This document shows positions 17,946-27,286 of a stretch of 64,000 nt of DNA, piece after piece. The position numbers and the translations under genes are program-made. Source of the DNA: Tunturibacter gelidoferens. Its GTDB lineage: Bacteria > Acidobacteriota > Terriglobia > Terriglobales > Acidobacteriaceae. The notes beneath the pieces are model-generated. The model was given only the letters and a program-made list of their open reading frames with translations, ran no database searches and was not told where the DNA came from. The DNA lies in contig NZ_CP132938.1 of the NCBI RefSeq assembly GCF_040358255.1, positions 4,030,001 to 4,094,000 of the forward strand, in the 5' to 3' direction. Within the stretch, counting starts at the first letter, position 1; the number at the start of each line of letters is the position of its first letter.

Positions 17946-18300
17946 TCACTTTGAGTTGATGCAATACGCCTTCGACATAATGGGCATACGTGACTGTCCG
18001 CGACAGCCCGTGTCGGAGCAAAGAGAGGAACCGCTCGTTGGCAGAAGTCTCGAAGAGGACTGATTGTCCGGGCGGCTTGCACTTTCTTTCCGACTTTCGC
18101 AATAGGCTTCTTGACGGGCTAATGATTTCTGTCTCACCCCGAATTACTCTTTCACCTTGAGATTAATCGCGTCTGCATCCACCTTGTAGATGGTGGCTGC
18201 ATCACTGAACACCTGAGCAGAGTTCTGTTGCGATGCCGCGTGGACGAATCCGACCCAGTATCCCACCCAATGGTCTGTCTCCAATACGACGGAGATAGGC
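17946..18300 (-). pseudogene. fragment resembling the C-terminus of a conjugative-element ParB-like protein
   Basis: The minus-strand frame ending at 18144 contains YWVGFVHAASQQNSAQVF, DAATIYKVDADAINLKVKE, which resembles the end of ParB-like proteins of integrative elements. A stop interrupts it, and a degraded Lys/Arg-rich continuation (RQKSLARQEA) follows down to 17946. The recognition is tentative; nothing else in 17800-18350 looks intact. Confidence 0.3.
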
Positions 18301-18368
18301 GGTAAACAATTTCCGATGGAGTCGTTGTCCGTCGTTTGGCAGCATGGCATCAAGAAGGCCAGGGGCAC

Positions 18369-18490
18369 TGCCAAAACTCACTTCATCGTCTTACGTCAAA
18401 TGGGGATTAAAGGACTCCAACGTCTTCATCCTCAAGGTTGCCAAAGAAGTTGACGTCAATCTGACGCTTGTCGAACAACTTTCAAACTGG
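18369..18490 (+). pseudogene. remnant of a YceI-like domain
   Basis: A short plus-strand stretch reads YVKWGLKDSNVFILKVAKE, VDVNLTLVEQLSNWK, which resembles the last strands of YceI-family lipocalin-like proteins. No start codon or upstream domain remains. YceI genes can accompany copper or redox genes such as the multicopper oxidase that follows. Weak evidence. Confidence 0.25.
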
Positions 18491-18633
18491 AAACAGGCTA
18501 CGCTAAGAATACGAACTCTTGGATTGAACATCCTATCTAACGACCACACAGGCTTGCCCCCTGTTCAGACCGCGTCTACTTGCGCCGCCTTCTCCTAGAG
18601 ACTGACGTCATGACCCAACAAGGATATTCAACG

Positions 18634-19980
18634 ATGCTGACTCGCAGACGCTTCACACAGCTTTCAGGCATGGCCGCGGGGTCCATGCTTCTGGGCGCTG
18701 CCGCGGCAGCGGCCGCTCCGGACATAACGATTGAGATCGCTCCGTACATGCTCGAGGCCTCGCCTAAACACCACTTCCGCACGATCGCTTACAACGGTCA
18801 GGTTCCCGGCCCGCTTCTACGCATGCGCCAAGGGCAGGAACAAACAGTGGAGGTGCGCAACCTCACTGCCGATCCCGAAGTGCTCCACTGGCACGGTTTG
18901 TTTCTTCCGTCGCAGATTGATGGAGCGATGGAAGAAGGCACTCCGATGATCGCTCCTAGAGCCACGGTCCGATACACCTTCAAGCCCGATCCGCCCGGAT
19001 TTCGTTGGTTCCATACTCATACCTTCGCAGGTAAGAACCTAGGCAAAGCGCAGTATGGAGGTCAGCACGGCTTTCTCATGATCGAGTCACGCGAGCATGC
19101 GGGAAACTACGACCGTGAGGTCTTTATCGGACTCCATGATTGGGGCGGCCATTTTGCTGGAGGCGATGACGGCTACATGAATCCGGTCTACGATGTCTCA
19201 ACCATCAATGGGAAGATGCTGGGAGCCGGCGATCCGGTGCGTGTCAAGCAGGGCGAACGTGTTCTGATACACGTTCTCAACTCGAGTCCAACGGAGGTTC
19301 ACTGGATTGCGCTGCCGGGGCATAGCTTCCATGTGATTTCGCTCGATGGCAATTCCGTACCAAGGCCGCAGACCGTCTCAATGCTGCGTCTCGCGCCCGC
19401 CGAAAGGGTAAGCGCTGTGGTCGAGATGAATGCGCCAGGCGTTTGGGTGCTTGGAGAAGTACGAAAACATGTTCAGGAAGCCGGCATGGGAATTGTGATC
19501 GAGTACGCGACGGCTGCTGGTGAGCCAGTCTGGAAACAGCCGGACGCTCTCATCTGGGACTATCGCCAATTCTCAGCTTTGGGAAATACCAACCAGAGCG
19601 GAGACGAGGTCGTTCGCATCGCTCTGGACTTTGACTCAAAGTTCCAGGGACACGGTAACGAGGAACTTTGGAGGATCAATGGGAAGTCATTTCCGAATAC
19701 CGACGAGCCAATCCTCAAAACGGGGCAACGCTATCGACTTGTGCTGAGGAATTTGAGTGCAGATGATCATCCAATGCATCTGCACCGCCACACCTTCGAG
19801 GTGCGCAAGCTCGGCGGAGCCTCCGAGATGAACGGCTTGAGGAAGGATGTTTTGCTTGTCCCAGCGAGGAGCACAGCTGAGGTCGAGTTTGTCGCGGACA
19901 ATCCGGGAAGGACACTTTTTCATTGTCACCAACAGGATCATATGGACCGAGGTTTCATGATGGTATTTCGGTATGCGTAG
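18634..19980 (+). CDS. multicopper oxidase, Tat-exported
   Basis: A 448-residue laccase-like cupredoxin protein. It starts with a Tat signal (LTRRRFTQLSG, then an Ala-rich h-region). Copper ligands are in HWHGLF, WFHTHTF, HPMHLHRHTF and the C-terminal HCHQQDHMDRGFM, giving a full type 1/2/3 copper centre with Met as likely axial ligand. Periplasmic enzymes of this kind oxidise Cu(I) and other substrates and protect from copper. The start at 18634 is chosen because AAGGA lies about nine bases upstream and the Tat motif then comes first; ATG 18610 is possible. The stop overlaps the next gene's start. Confidence 0.88.
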   Translation: MLTRRRFTQLSGMAAGSMLLGAAAAAAAPDITIEIAPYMLEASPKHHFRTIAYNGQVPGPLLRMRQGQEQTVEVRNLTADPEVLHWHGLFLPSQIDGAMEEGTPMIAPRATVRYTFKPDPPGFRWFHTHTFAGKNLGKAQYGGQHGFLMIESREHAGNYDREVFIGLHDWGGHFAGGDDGYMNPVYDVSTINGKMLGAGDPVRVKQGERVLIHVLNSSPTEVHWIALPGHSFHVISLDGNSVPRPQTVSMLRLAPAERVSAVVEMNAPGVWVLGEVRKHVQEAGMGIVIEYATAAGEPVWKQPDALIWDYRQFSALGNTNQSGDEVVRIALDFDSKFQGHGNEELWRINGKSFPNTDEPILKTGQRYRLVLRNLSADDHPMHLHRHTFEVRKLGGASEMNGLRKDVLLVPARSTAEVEFVADNPGRTLFHCHQQDHMDRGFMMVFRYA

Positions 19981-20812
19981 CTCTTTGTCTTTGCAAGTCG
20001 TTCAGACAACTTTTTACTCTTGCGGCGTTCTGTTAATCCTAGCTGTTTTCTTGTTCTCAAGTGAAAGGGTTGCACACGCTCAGGGGAACTACGAGATTCA
20101 AGTGTACGGTGCGGACACAGTTCCCTCGAAGAACCTGATGGTGGAGTTGCACTCGAACTACACCGCGTCAGGCCAAACCAAGACGATCGACGGCGTGTAC
20201 CCAACCAACCACCAGGAACACGAGACGCTTGAGTTGACCCAAGGGATTAACAACTGGTCGGAGATCGGTTTCTATGTCTTTACCAGTGAGCAGGAGGGAC
20301 ACGGAGTTCAATGGGTAGGGGATCATATCAGGCCGCGAGTGAGGGCACCGGATAGCTGGCATCTCCCGATAGGACTCAGTCTTTCGACCGAGATTGGCTA
20401 TCAGAGAGCCGTCTATTCGCCGGACACCTGGACCTGGGAGATCCGCCCTATCATTGATAAAACCTTAGGGCGCTGGTATCTTGCCTTCAACCCGGCGCTT
20501 GAGCGTACATTGCACGGACCTGACGTAAGGCAGGGACTCGCCTTTTCGCCCGCCGTCAAAGTCGGTTACGACTTCACTCGTCAGATCAGTGGCGGCCTCG
20601 AATATTATGCCGATTACGGACGCATTGGAGCCTTCGATGCCCTGCATTATCAACAGCAGCAAATCTTTGCCGTGACCGACCTGAACGTCTCTCCCAAGTG
20701 GGAGATCAACTTCGGCGTCGGCGTAGGCTCTACTGCCGGAACCGACCACCTAATCGTAAAGGGAATTCTGGGGAGACGATTTGACTGGGGAAAAAAGTCA
20801 ACGGTTGAGTAA
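19973..20812 (+). CDS. outer-membrane beta-barrel protein, probable partner of the multicopper oxidase
   Basis: A 279-residue protein with a signal peptide (VLLILAVFLFSSERVAHAQ) and a mature part of alternating amphipathic strands rich in aromatic residues and glycine, as in small outer-membrane barrels. The ATG overlaps the oxidase stop by eight bases, so the two are co-translated. In copper-resistance loci a multicopper oxidase is often followed by an outer-membrane protein of CopB type. The Met/His-rich head of CopB is missing here, so the function is inferred from position only. Confidence 0.6.
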   Translation: MRSSLSLQVVQTTFYSCGVLLILAVFLFSSERVAHAQGNYEIQVYGADTVPSKNLMVELHSNYTASGQTKTIDGVYPTNHQEHETLELTQGINNWSEIGFYVFTSEQEGHGVQWVGDHIRPRVRAPDSWHLPIGLSLSTEIGYQRAVYSPDTWTWEIRPIIDKTLGRWYLAFNPALERTLHGPDVRQGLAFSPAVKVGYDFTRQISGGLEYYADYGRIGAFDALHYQQQQIFAVTDLNVSPKWEINFGVGVGSTAGTDHLIVKGILGRRFDWGKKSTVE

Positions 20813-21036
20813 GACAGCCACGTGCGGAACTCGGGCAGCAAGCATCGCTTCCAGAGAAGTCGCAATGTGGGCTGTCACCCGAGTCTCCTACCACTATCGC
20901 ACTATGGTCATCTCGGTTGCGCGTGCGCGTGATCGCCGCGCTTCAGCGGGACGACCTTGATTTTGAAAATAAATCACCTTGTTCTTAGAATTACCTTACT
21001 GAAGTTCGAAAACCGGAATCCATACCCATCGTGCAC

Positions 21037-21807
21037 TCAAGGTCGTCGTGCCGAAGGGTTCCGAAGTAGATAGGTGTCCATCACCCACCCATTCTTCTCT
21101 CGTGCCGCGCTTCGAGCCATCTCGATAATCTCCGCCTTCTCGGTAACTCTTCCAGATAAGAGGATCTCCTTATCGCTACCGATGTACGCTCCCCAGTAGA
21201 TCTCCACCTCCTGGTTGAGCACGTTCTTGAACGAGCACTCTCCGTCCAGCATCACAACAACGTTCTCAGTGTCGGAGACCAAACCAGCTGATAGCTGACG
21301 ACCCGTCGTAATACAAATCGACTCCCCTATACCATTCAGAGTTATTTTGTGGCGTGCTGCCAGAGCTTGAATACTTGTAATCCCAGGGATTACCTCGTAA
21401 TCGAAATGAACTTGACCTCGGCTAATAATCTGATCAACTACTCGAAGTGTGCTGTCGTAAAGTGACGGATCTCCCCATATGAGAAAAGCGCCGCACTCAT
21501 CCTCTTGCAACTCATTTTTGAGCAGCGCTTCGTATGTTAGCGCCCGCTGCTTGTGCCATGCTTCGACTCGTGAGGTGTAAGAAGTTATGGACGGGTCGCG
21601 TTCCAAATCGACGATTTCGATGGTCCTATAGGATGGTTCGTCGATGTATCGTTCGCATATGTCTTTTCGAAACTGCATGAGATCGTTCTTCGCTTCCCCC
21701 TTGCTGGTAACAAAGAACACATCAACCTGGTTCATTGCCTTGATCGCCTGGATTGTAACGTGTTCCGGATTACCCGCGCCGATTCCGATGATGTATAGCT
21801 TCCTCAT
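21037..21807 (-). CDS. cobF: precorrin-6A synthase (deacetylating), CobF
   Basis: A 256-residue SAM-dependent tetrapyrrole methylase. Its N-terminus MRKLYIIGIGAGNPEHVTIQ is the SAM-binding start of the family, and GAFLIWGDPSLYDST and YEVIPGITSIQALAAR are the next conserved blocks. CobF methylates C1 of precorrin-5 and releases acetate, giving precorrin-6A in the aerobic cobalamin route. AAGGA lies eight bases before the ATG. It is the last gene of the cob cluster, 96 bp after cobK; all other junctions overlap or nearly touch, so it may have some translation independence. Confidence 0.88.
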   Translation of the reverse strand: MRKLYIIGIGAGNPEHVTIQAIKAMNQVDVFFVTSKGEAKNDLMQFRKDICERYIDEPSYRTIEIVDLERDPSITSYTSRVEAWHKQRALTYEALLKNELQEDECGAFLIWGDPSLYDSTLRVVDQIISRGQVHFDYEVIPGITSIQALAARHKITLNGIGESICITTGRQLSAGLVSDTENVVVMLDGECSFKNVLNQEVEIYWGAYIGSDKEILLSGRVTEKAEIIEMARSAAREKNGWVMDTYLLRNPSARRP

Positions 21808-21903
21808 ATTGACATTCCTTTATTGATCGGCAAGGTGTGATCGAAGAAACAGTTCGACCAGCCATCGACAACAGCGCTTAAGCTCGGAAGACGTCATGAT
21901 GTG

Positions 21904-22722
21904 TCAATTTGACCGAACCAAGCGATTAATTTCCAAGATTACTTCTTCAAGTGTCTCGACAGTTACGATGGCATGTTTGACAGGCCGCTTCACCATGACT
22001 ACCGGAATTCCAAGAAGTTGTGCAGCTTCAATTTTGGTATATGTTGCCGAGCCGCCACTATTTTTGGAAATTACGCGATCGATTGAATGGTCCCGCAATA
22101 ACTGCAACTCTTCATCAAGATTGAATGGCCCGCGTCGCAAAATGGTTTTATGAAGATCGGGCAGTGGTCCGGTCGGTTCTTCGATAGCGCGAATCAGAAA
22201 CCAAGTGCCATGACAAACAGCGAACGAACCTAGCTCTTGTCTTCCGATCGACAGAAAGACGCGTCCTTTCTGGCGATCCACAAGAGTGGCCGCTTCCCTA
22301 AAATCGGCTACTTCATGCCAAAGATCTGCTTTTGTCTGTACCCACGGCGGTCGAATGAAACCGATTAGTGGCAATCCTAACCTTCCACACGCAAGCTCTG
22401 CGTTACGGCTGATCTGGACGGCAAAAGGATGGGTAGCATCAACGACCATCCTGATGTTCTCTTTCACCAGATAAGAAGCGAGACCATCAACACCGCCAAA
22501 TCCTCCAACTCTGACGACGCCTTCAGGACGCTTAGGCTCCCTCACTCGTCCGGCCAGAGACGAGATAGTCCTCAGGTCCTTTCTATTTGCAAGACGCGTA
22601 GCAAGCTCAATTCCCTCTCCGGTTCCACCAAGGATAAGTATCCGCGGCAACAGGCTTTGAGATCTATCGAGCGCGCTTTCTATTTCGCCCGATATTGGAT
22701 TAAGGTCGGCCAAGTTCCACAT
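21904..22722 (-). CDS. cobK: precorrin-6A reductase, CobK
   Basis: A 272-residue NADPH-dependent reductase. ILILGGTGEGIELATRLA is the Rossmann start of CobK/CbiJ; VDATHPFAVQISRNAE and ISKNSGGSATYTKIEAA are family blocks. It reduces the macrocycle of precorrin-6A to precorrin-6B. ATG 22722 is chosen because the cobM stop ends two bases upstream (TAGG-ATG), showing coupling; the longer open frame to 22860 only reads through cobM. About 33 extra residues precede the Rossmann strand. Confidence 0.87.
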   Translation of the reverse strand: MWNLADLNPISGEIESALDRSQSLLPRILILGGTGEGIELATRLANRKDLRTISSLAGRVREPKRPEGVVRVGGFGGVDGLASYLVKENIRMVVDATHPFAVQISRNAELACGRLGLPLIGFIRPPWVQTKADLWHEVADFREAATLVDRQKGRVFLSIGRQELGSFAVCHGTWFLIRAIEEPTGPLPDLHKTILRRGPFNLDEELQLLRDHSIDRVISKNSGGSATYTKIEAAQLLGIPVVMVKRPVKHAIVTVETLEEVILEINRLVRSN

Positions 22723-22723
22723 C

Positions 22724-23533
22724 CTACCTTTCGGACCGCAAATGATAATCTGCGTCCGCGGGCACAGATCCAGTCCCGTCCTGGGTCTTCGCATCACGTT
22801 CTCTGGAAACAGAGTAGAGATAGCTCTCACAAAAATCGGGGTGGCTAAGAGATCGTCCAACCAAGATCAGAGCGTTTTTATCTACTCCCGATTTGGCAAC
22901 AATTTTCTGGATAGTGCCTAGCGTCCCTCGCAAAATCATTTCGTCCGGCCAGCTTGCACGGAACACGACAACTACAGGGCAGTCTGCACCGTAGAGCGGT
23001 GACAGCTGAGACGTCACTATATCAAGGTTCATGATGGAGAGGTGAATCGCCATTGTTGCGCCTGATCGACCAAGAGTTACGAGATCTTCACCGTTTGGCA
23101 TTGCAGTAGACCGAGTTGAGGTCCTTGTCAGAATTAAGGTTTGGGCTACCGCAGGAAGCGTCAGTTCTTGATTGAGCGCAGCGGCAGCGGCGGCGAATGA
23201 CGGAACGCCGGGAGTGACGTCGTAAGGAATTCCGAGAGCAGTGAGACGACGGATCTGTTCCGCCATCGTGCTCCAGATTGAAAGGTCGCCTGAGTGAATT
23301 CGAGCGACGTCGAGTCCCTTCTCATGAGCTGAGGATATCTCTGCGATGATCTCATCTAGATTCATCTCTGCCGAGTCGACGATAAGAGCGTCAGGTGGGG
23401 CATGTGCGAGTATCTCTTTCGGCACTAGAGAGCCTGCATACAGACACACTGGGGAACGACGAATCAGGTCCCTTCCCCGCAGCGTAAGTAAGTCGGGCGC
23501 GCCAGGTCCTGCTCCAATGAAATGAACTGTCAT
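22724..23533 (-). CDS. cobM: precorrin-4 C11-methyltransferase, CobM
   Basis: A 269-residue tetrapyrrole methylase starting MTVHFIGAGPGAPDLLTLRG, with LYAGSLVPKEIL, DVARIHSGDLSIWSTMAEQ and VTPGVPSFAAAAAALNQELT as in CobM/CbiF. It adds the C11 methyl to precorrin-4. Its ATG overlaps the cobE stop (ATGA), which fixes the start at 23533. Confidence 0.9.
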   Translation of the reverse strand: MTVHFIGAGPGAPDLLTLRGRDLIRRSPVCLYAGSLVPKEILAHAPPDALIVDSAEMNLDEIIAEISSAHEKGLDVARIHSGDLSIWSTMAEQIRRLTALGIPYDVTPGVPSFAAAAAALNQELTLPAVAQTLILTRTSTRSTAMPNGEDLVTLGRSGATMAIHLSIMNLDIVTSQLSPLYGADCPVVVVFRASWPDEMILRGTLGTIQKIVAKSGVDKNALILVGRSLSHPDFCESYLYSVSRERDAKTQDGTGSVPADADYHLRSER

Positions 23534-23895
23534 GACAGAATCGCCACCGCACACGTGCAGAAACGTCCCGTTTGGCGTGGCAAAATAAGACGACTCATGG
23601 GTCCCAGAGAAGCCAACGCCGAGGCCTCCGCGACACTGGCGGTCCCAACTTTTGATGCAGCCAGTGGCGATTGGCTTTTTATTCCGCGAACCTGCGCCAG
23701 AACAGCCGCTGGAAACAGCATGAGCCGCAGTTTGAGAGTGGCGGCGACATCCTCCCCGATACTTGAGCAACGATCCAACGTTGCTAGGATGCTGTAGGGA
23801 GCGATTTCACTTACACACTCTTGGATAAGCTGAATCACGTCCGAAGCTGTCGCACGAGAGGAGCAGCCAATCCCGATCGAACAAGGCATATTCAT
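23530..23895 (-). CDS. cobE: cobalamin biosynthesis protein CobE
   Basis: A 121-residue stand-alone CobE/CbiG C-terminal domain: SIGIGCSSRATASDVIQLI, then an Ala/Leu-rich core (AAVLAQVRGIKSQSPLAA) and GTASVAEASAL near the end. CobE is needed in the aerobic pathway, possibly to hold or pass on an intermediate; its reaction is not settled. The start at 23895 forms an ATGA overlap with the cobL stop, and its own stop overlaps the cobM start the same way. Confidence 0.82.
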   Translation of the reverse strand: MNMPCSIGIGCSSRATASDVIQLIQECVSEIAPYSILATLDRCSSIGEDVAATLKLRLMLFPAAVLAQVRGIKSQSPLAASKVGTASVAEASALASLGPMSRLILPRQTGRFCTCAVAILS

Positions 23896-25142
23896 GATTT
23901 CACCACCGACCATTGGGTAATCGGCATCAGATGTCGCCATCCAAGCACGCCGCCTATGGGCTCCGCTCGAGCTACGAGGATTCGCACAAGTTCGCCGCCG
24001 TACAATTTTTGCCGGTCCGCTACCGCTGTCTCGCTTTCGATGGTTACCGCGTTCGCAACGATTCGGCCGCCTTTCGAGAGTTTGTCCCAGCAAGCCTGGA
24101 ATAAGCTATCGCCAGTGATGCCGCCGCCGATAAAGATCGCGTCTGGTGATTGCAGGTCGCCGAAAGTTGACGGCACACGTCCCCTGATTACCTTCAAGCC
24201 TGGCACACCAAGCCTCTTCGCATTGGTTAAAATTTTTGCGGCCCTATCTTCGCGTTCTTCAAAGGAAATGCACGAGCATGAAGGGTGAGAGCGCATCCAT
24301 TCGATACCAATTGTCCCAGTGCCGGCACCCACATCCCATAACTGTTCCCCTGGTAACGGGGCGAGACGTGCAAGCGTAGCGGCACGAACTTCACGCTTTG
24401 TCAGTTGCCCATCTGTCACATAGAAATCGTCGGAGAGTCCCGGAACAATCGGCAAAGCTCTCGTGTCAGGATCCGCAACACAAACGACCGCAATCAGATT
24501 CAAATCACCGCACTGTTCTACGGACCACGCGTCTGCTCGGTCGTCCCGACGTCTCTCTGCAGAGCCGCCCAGATATTCGAAGACGGTAAACTGACTTGAT
24601 CCGTACCCACCGTTGGTTAGAAGTTGCGCGACAGCCGCGGGAGTATTGCCATCTTCAGAGAAAAGTATCAACCGCTGACCTGGATGGAGGTACCTGTGTA
24701 TTTGCTCGATCGGGCGATTGACCAACGATACCAGAACCGTCTCAGAAATTGGCCAGCCGAGGCGGGCGCAGGCAAGGGAGAACGCAGAGACGTGCGGTAT
24801 AACGAGAAATTCGGCGGGATCCAACTCGCGCGTGAGCGTCACACCAACCCCAAACAGCATAGGATCGCCACTGGCTAAAACCGCTACTTTACTCCGCCTT
24901 CGATGGTGTGTCAGGATCTCGTGCACCGCAGAGGCCATAGGAGATGGCCACGCCACCTGCATCGCACGAACCGACGTAACACGGGCAAGATGGCGAACTC
25001 CGCCATAAAGAAACTCCGCAGACTCTACAGCTTGTTTCGCTGCTGGGCTGAGGCCATCCCAACCATCTTCGCCGATCCCGACGATCGATAACCAGTTCTC
25101 CCTAACATCCGATCTCGCAGTTCCAAGTTGAGTTAGCAGCAT
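23892..25142 (-). CDS. cobL: precorrin-6Y C5,15-methyltransferase (decarboxylating), CobL
   Basis: A 416-residue two-domain enzyme. Residues about 17-215 are the CbiE-type methylase (LSIVGIGEDGWDGLSPAAK, VAVLASGDPMLFGVG). Residues about 225-410 are the CbiT-type class I methyltransferase with WDVGAGTGTIGIEWM as SAM loop and DAIFIGGG later. It methylates C5 and C15 of precorrin-6B and decarboxylates the C12 acetate, giving precorrin-8. It starts seven bases after the cobI-cobJ stop and overlaps cobE by four. Confidence 0.92.
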   Translation of the reverse strand: MLLTQLGTARSDVRENWLSIVGIGEDGWDGLSPAAKQAVESAEFLYGGVRHLARVTSVRAMQVAWPSPMASAVHEILTHHRRRSKVAVLASGDPMLFGVGVTLTRELDPAEFLVIPHVSAFSLACARLGWPISETVLVSLVNRPIEQIHRYLHPGQRLILFSEDGNTPAAVAQLLTNGGYGSSQFTVFEYLGGSAERRRDDRADAWSVEQCGDLNLIAVVCVADPDTRALPIVPGLSDDFYVTDGQLTKREVRAATLARLAPLPGEQLWDVGAGTGTIGIEWMRSHPSCSCISFEEREDRAAKILTNAKRLGVPGLKVIRGRVPSTFGDLQSPDAIFIGGGITGDSLFQACWDKLSKGGRIVANAVTIESETAVADRQKLYGGELVRILVARAEPIGGVLGWRHLMPITQWSVVKS

Positions 25143-25148
25143 GATTGG

Positions 25149-26660
25149 TCAAACTCCATAGGTTCGCGGAGTGTAGATCATCTCCCGGTGATTCGACAGC
25201 GCAAGGTTGCGAGTGGTAGAGGAGCCTACGAGGATGAGCGTCTGCATATCAGCCAGGTCCGGGTCGAATCGCGCGAGGTCTGTAATCACAATTTTCTCAT
25301 CAGGCCTGCCGACAGCGCGGGCGAATACCACCGGCGTCTCGGGAGCTCTGTATCCTGAGAGAATTGCTTGTGCTTCTGCCAACTGCCACTTTCGCTCGGA
25401 AGAGATTGGGTTGTAAATCGCCAATGCGAAATCAGCGGAAGCCACCGCGTGCAGCCTCTTCACAATAACTTCCCAAGGTTTCAAACGATCGGACAGCGAA
25501 AGAACGCAAAAGTCGTGGCCGAGGGGAGCACCAATTCTGGCTGCTGCCGCCTGCATAGCCGATATCCCAGGAACGATGCGGATGTCTAGAGAACGCCAAG
25601 CCTCCGGCCCCTGATCGACCGACTCCAATACGGCAGTGGCCATTGCAAAGATTCCTGGATCGCCGGACGAAACGACGCATACGCGCCTGCCAGATGCGGC
25701 GAGGGAAAGAGCATGCTGCGCGCGCTCCGCCTCCACCTTGTTGTCAGATCCGAAGCGACGTTGACCGGATCGAAGTGGAACGCGGTCCAGATATCGTTGG
25801 TACCCTACCAGATCGGTTGCCTCAGCCAATACCTGCTGCGCCTCCGGCGTAATCCACTCGGCTGAGCCAGGTCCGACCCCAACCACCGTTATCTGACCTG
25901 GACGAGCCGTAGACTTGTCGATTTGATCCGGCCGCGAATCAGGAACGAGGATAAGCGAAAAGTAGGGAACATTAGCAGAATCTACATCACTGAGGTGAAC
26001 TATCTGCTCCCGGCTCATCGTTGCGCGTTCAATATAGAGGGCCTTACTTAGGACCCCAGCTCTGGACAAAGCGTTTTTCACCTTCGTGAAGTTGCGGCCT
26101 AACTTCATTATCGCGAATGCGCTCCAAGGATTTAGCCGGGCGACCAATGCATCTTCTGAAAGAGTTGCAGGCAGTATAGTCAGCTCTGAATCCCTTCTAA
26201 CGAGAGGAGTCGAGAGCCTTGCCGCAGCCGCCATCACGGACGGGATTCCGGGAATCACCTCGGTAGAGAAACGGTGAGCTAGCCTGTCGTGAAGATACAT
26301 GAAAGAGCCATAGAAAAATGGATCGCCCTCACAAAGAACCGCGACGTCTCGACCATCATGAAGATGAGCGGCGATCTGCTCAGCCATGTCGTCATAGAAC
26401 TGGGCGATGATTGCCTCGTACCCGCCTGGGTGATCCGTCGTCTGCGTTGTGATTGGGTAGATCATCGGCAACTCAATCTGCTCGAGCGTCAACTCTGAGC
26501 TCACGATACAACGCGCGTTGCTCTGGCCGTGCTTAGCTGTCGGATAAGCAACAACGTGAGCTTGCCTGATGATGCGTAGAGCTTTGAGAGTGATAAGCTC
26601 TGGATCGCCAGGTCCTAGTCCAACACCGAATAGTTGTCCTGGCATCGTGCTCTCGATCAT
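25149..26660 (-). CDS. cobIJ: fused precorrin-2 C20- and precorrin-3B C17-methyltransferase (CobI-CobJ)
   Basis: A 503-residue fusion of two tetrapyrrole methylases. The N-terminal half (about 7-245) is CobI: GVGLGPGDPELITLKALRI, VAVLCEGDPFFYGSFMY, IPGIPSVMAAAARL. The C-terminal half (about 253-500) is CobJ: ITVVGVGPGSAEWITPEA, VCVVSSGDPGIFAMA, IVPGISAMQAAAARIGAPLG, ALAIYNPISSERKWQL. CobI and CobJ act before and after CobG (precorrin-2 to 3A, and 3B to 4), so the fusion spans a step done by a third enzyme. The start overlaps cobH by four bases. Confidence 0.92.
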   Translation of the reverse strand: MIESTMPGQLFGVGLGPGDPELITLKALRIIRQAHVVAYPTAKHGQSNARCIVSSELTLEQIELPMIYPITTQTTDHPGGYEAIIAQFYDDMAEQIAAHLHDGRDVAVLCEGDPFFYGSFMYLHDRLAHRFSTEVIPGIPSVMAAAARLSTPLVRRDSELTILPATLSEDALVARLNPWSAFAIMKLGRNFTKVKNALSRAGVLSKALYIERATMSREQIVHLSDVDSANVPYFSLILVPDSRPDQIDKSTARPGQITVVGVGPGSAEWITPEAQQVLAEATDLVGYQRYLDRVPLRSGQRRFGSDNKVEAERAQHALSLAASGRRVCVVSSGDPGIFAMATAVLESVDQGPEAWRSLDIRIVPGISAMQAAAARIGAPLGHDFCVLSLSDRLKPWEVIVKRLHAVASADFALAIYNPISSERKWQLAEAQAILSGYRAPETPVVFARAVGRPDEKIVITDLARFDPDLADMQTLILVGSSTTRNLALSNHREMIYTPRTYGV

Positions 26661-27286
26661 TCTTCCTCACTTGCCAGAGCGTTGACGGCAGCCGCTGCGA
26701 TGGCGCTTCCACCGCGACGTCCTCGTATTGTCAAATAAGGTAGATTCAGGGGGTTAGTCTCTAGCGCCATCTTGGACTCCGCAGCGCCGACGAAGCCAAC
26801 AGGAACGCCGATGATGAGAGCGGGAGTCGGTGCACCTGCTTCGAGCATTTCGAGCAGGTGGAACAAAGCCGTGGGTGCATTTCCGATCACGACAATAGAA
26901 CCGTCAAGCTTGTCGCGCCAAAGTTCCAGAGCTGCCGCACTGCGAGTCGTGTCAAATCTCCTCGCTATCTCACCAGTTTTTGGATCGCTCAGGGTGCAGA
27001 TCACTTCATTGTCTTTTGGAAGCCTGGATCGGGTAATCCCATTTGCCACCATATTTGCATCACAAAATATGGGCTTTCCTGCGAGGAGCGCCTGCTCACC
27101 AACTTCAATCGCAGTCGGTGAGGCAGAGACGTATTGCGGCAGATCCGTCATCCCGCATGCGTGAATCATCCTTACCACCACCCGAGCGAGGTCTGGTGTA
27201 AAGGCGGACAGGTCGGACTCAGCCCTGATAATCTCAAAGGATTCTCGATAAATATCCTGCGCGTCTTTCTTATAAATCATCCTCAC
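26657..27286 (-). CDS. cobH: precorrin-8X methylmutase, CobH
   Basis: A 209-residue methylmutase. The catalytic histidine lies in VVRMIHACGMTD (about residue 42), followed by IFCDANMVANGI and VIGNAPTALFHLLEM, GVPVGFVGAAESK, all CobH/CbiC blocks. It moves the C11 methyl to C12, turning precorrin-8 into hydrogenobyrinate. The GTG start overlaps the cobG stop (GTGA); an ATG two codons later is also possible. Confidence 0.92.
   Translation of the reverse strand: MRMIYKKDAQDIYRESFEIIRAESDLSAFTPDLARVVVRMIHACGMTDLPQYVSASPTAIEVGEQALLAGKPIFCDANMVANGITRSRLPKDNEVICTLSDPKTGEIARRFDTTRSAAALELWRDKLDGSIVVIGNAPTALFHLLEMLEAGAPTPALIIGVPVGFVGAAESKMALETNPLNLPYLTIRGRRGGSAIAAAAVNALASEEE

Noticed and set aside
14951..18633. 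A second copy of the tRNA-Asp 3' end marking the island's far attachment site
   Set aside because: Looked for by eye in this range and not found; the boundary is left open.
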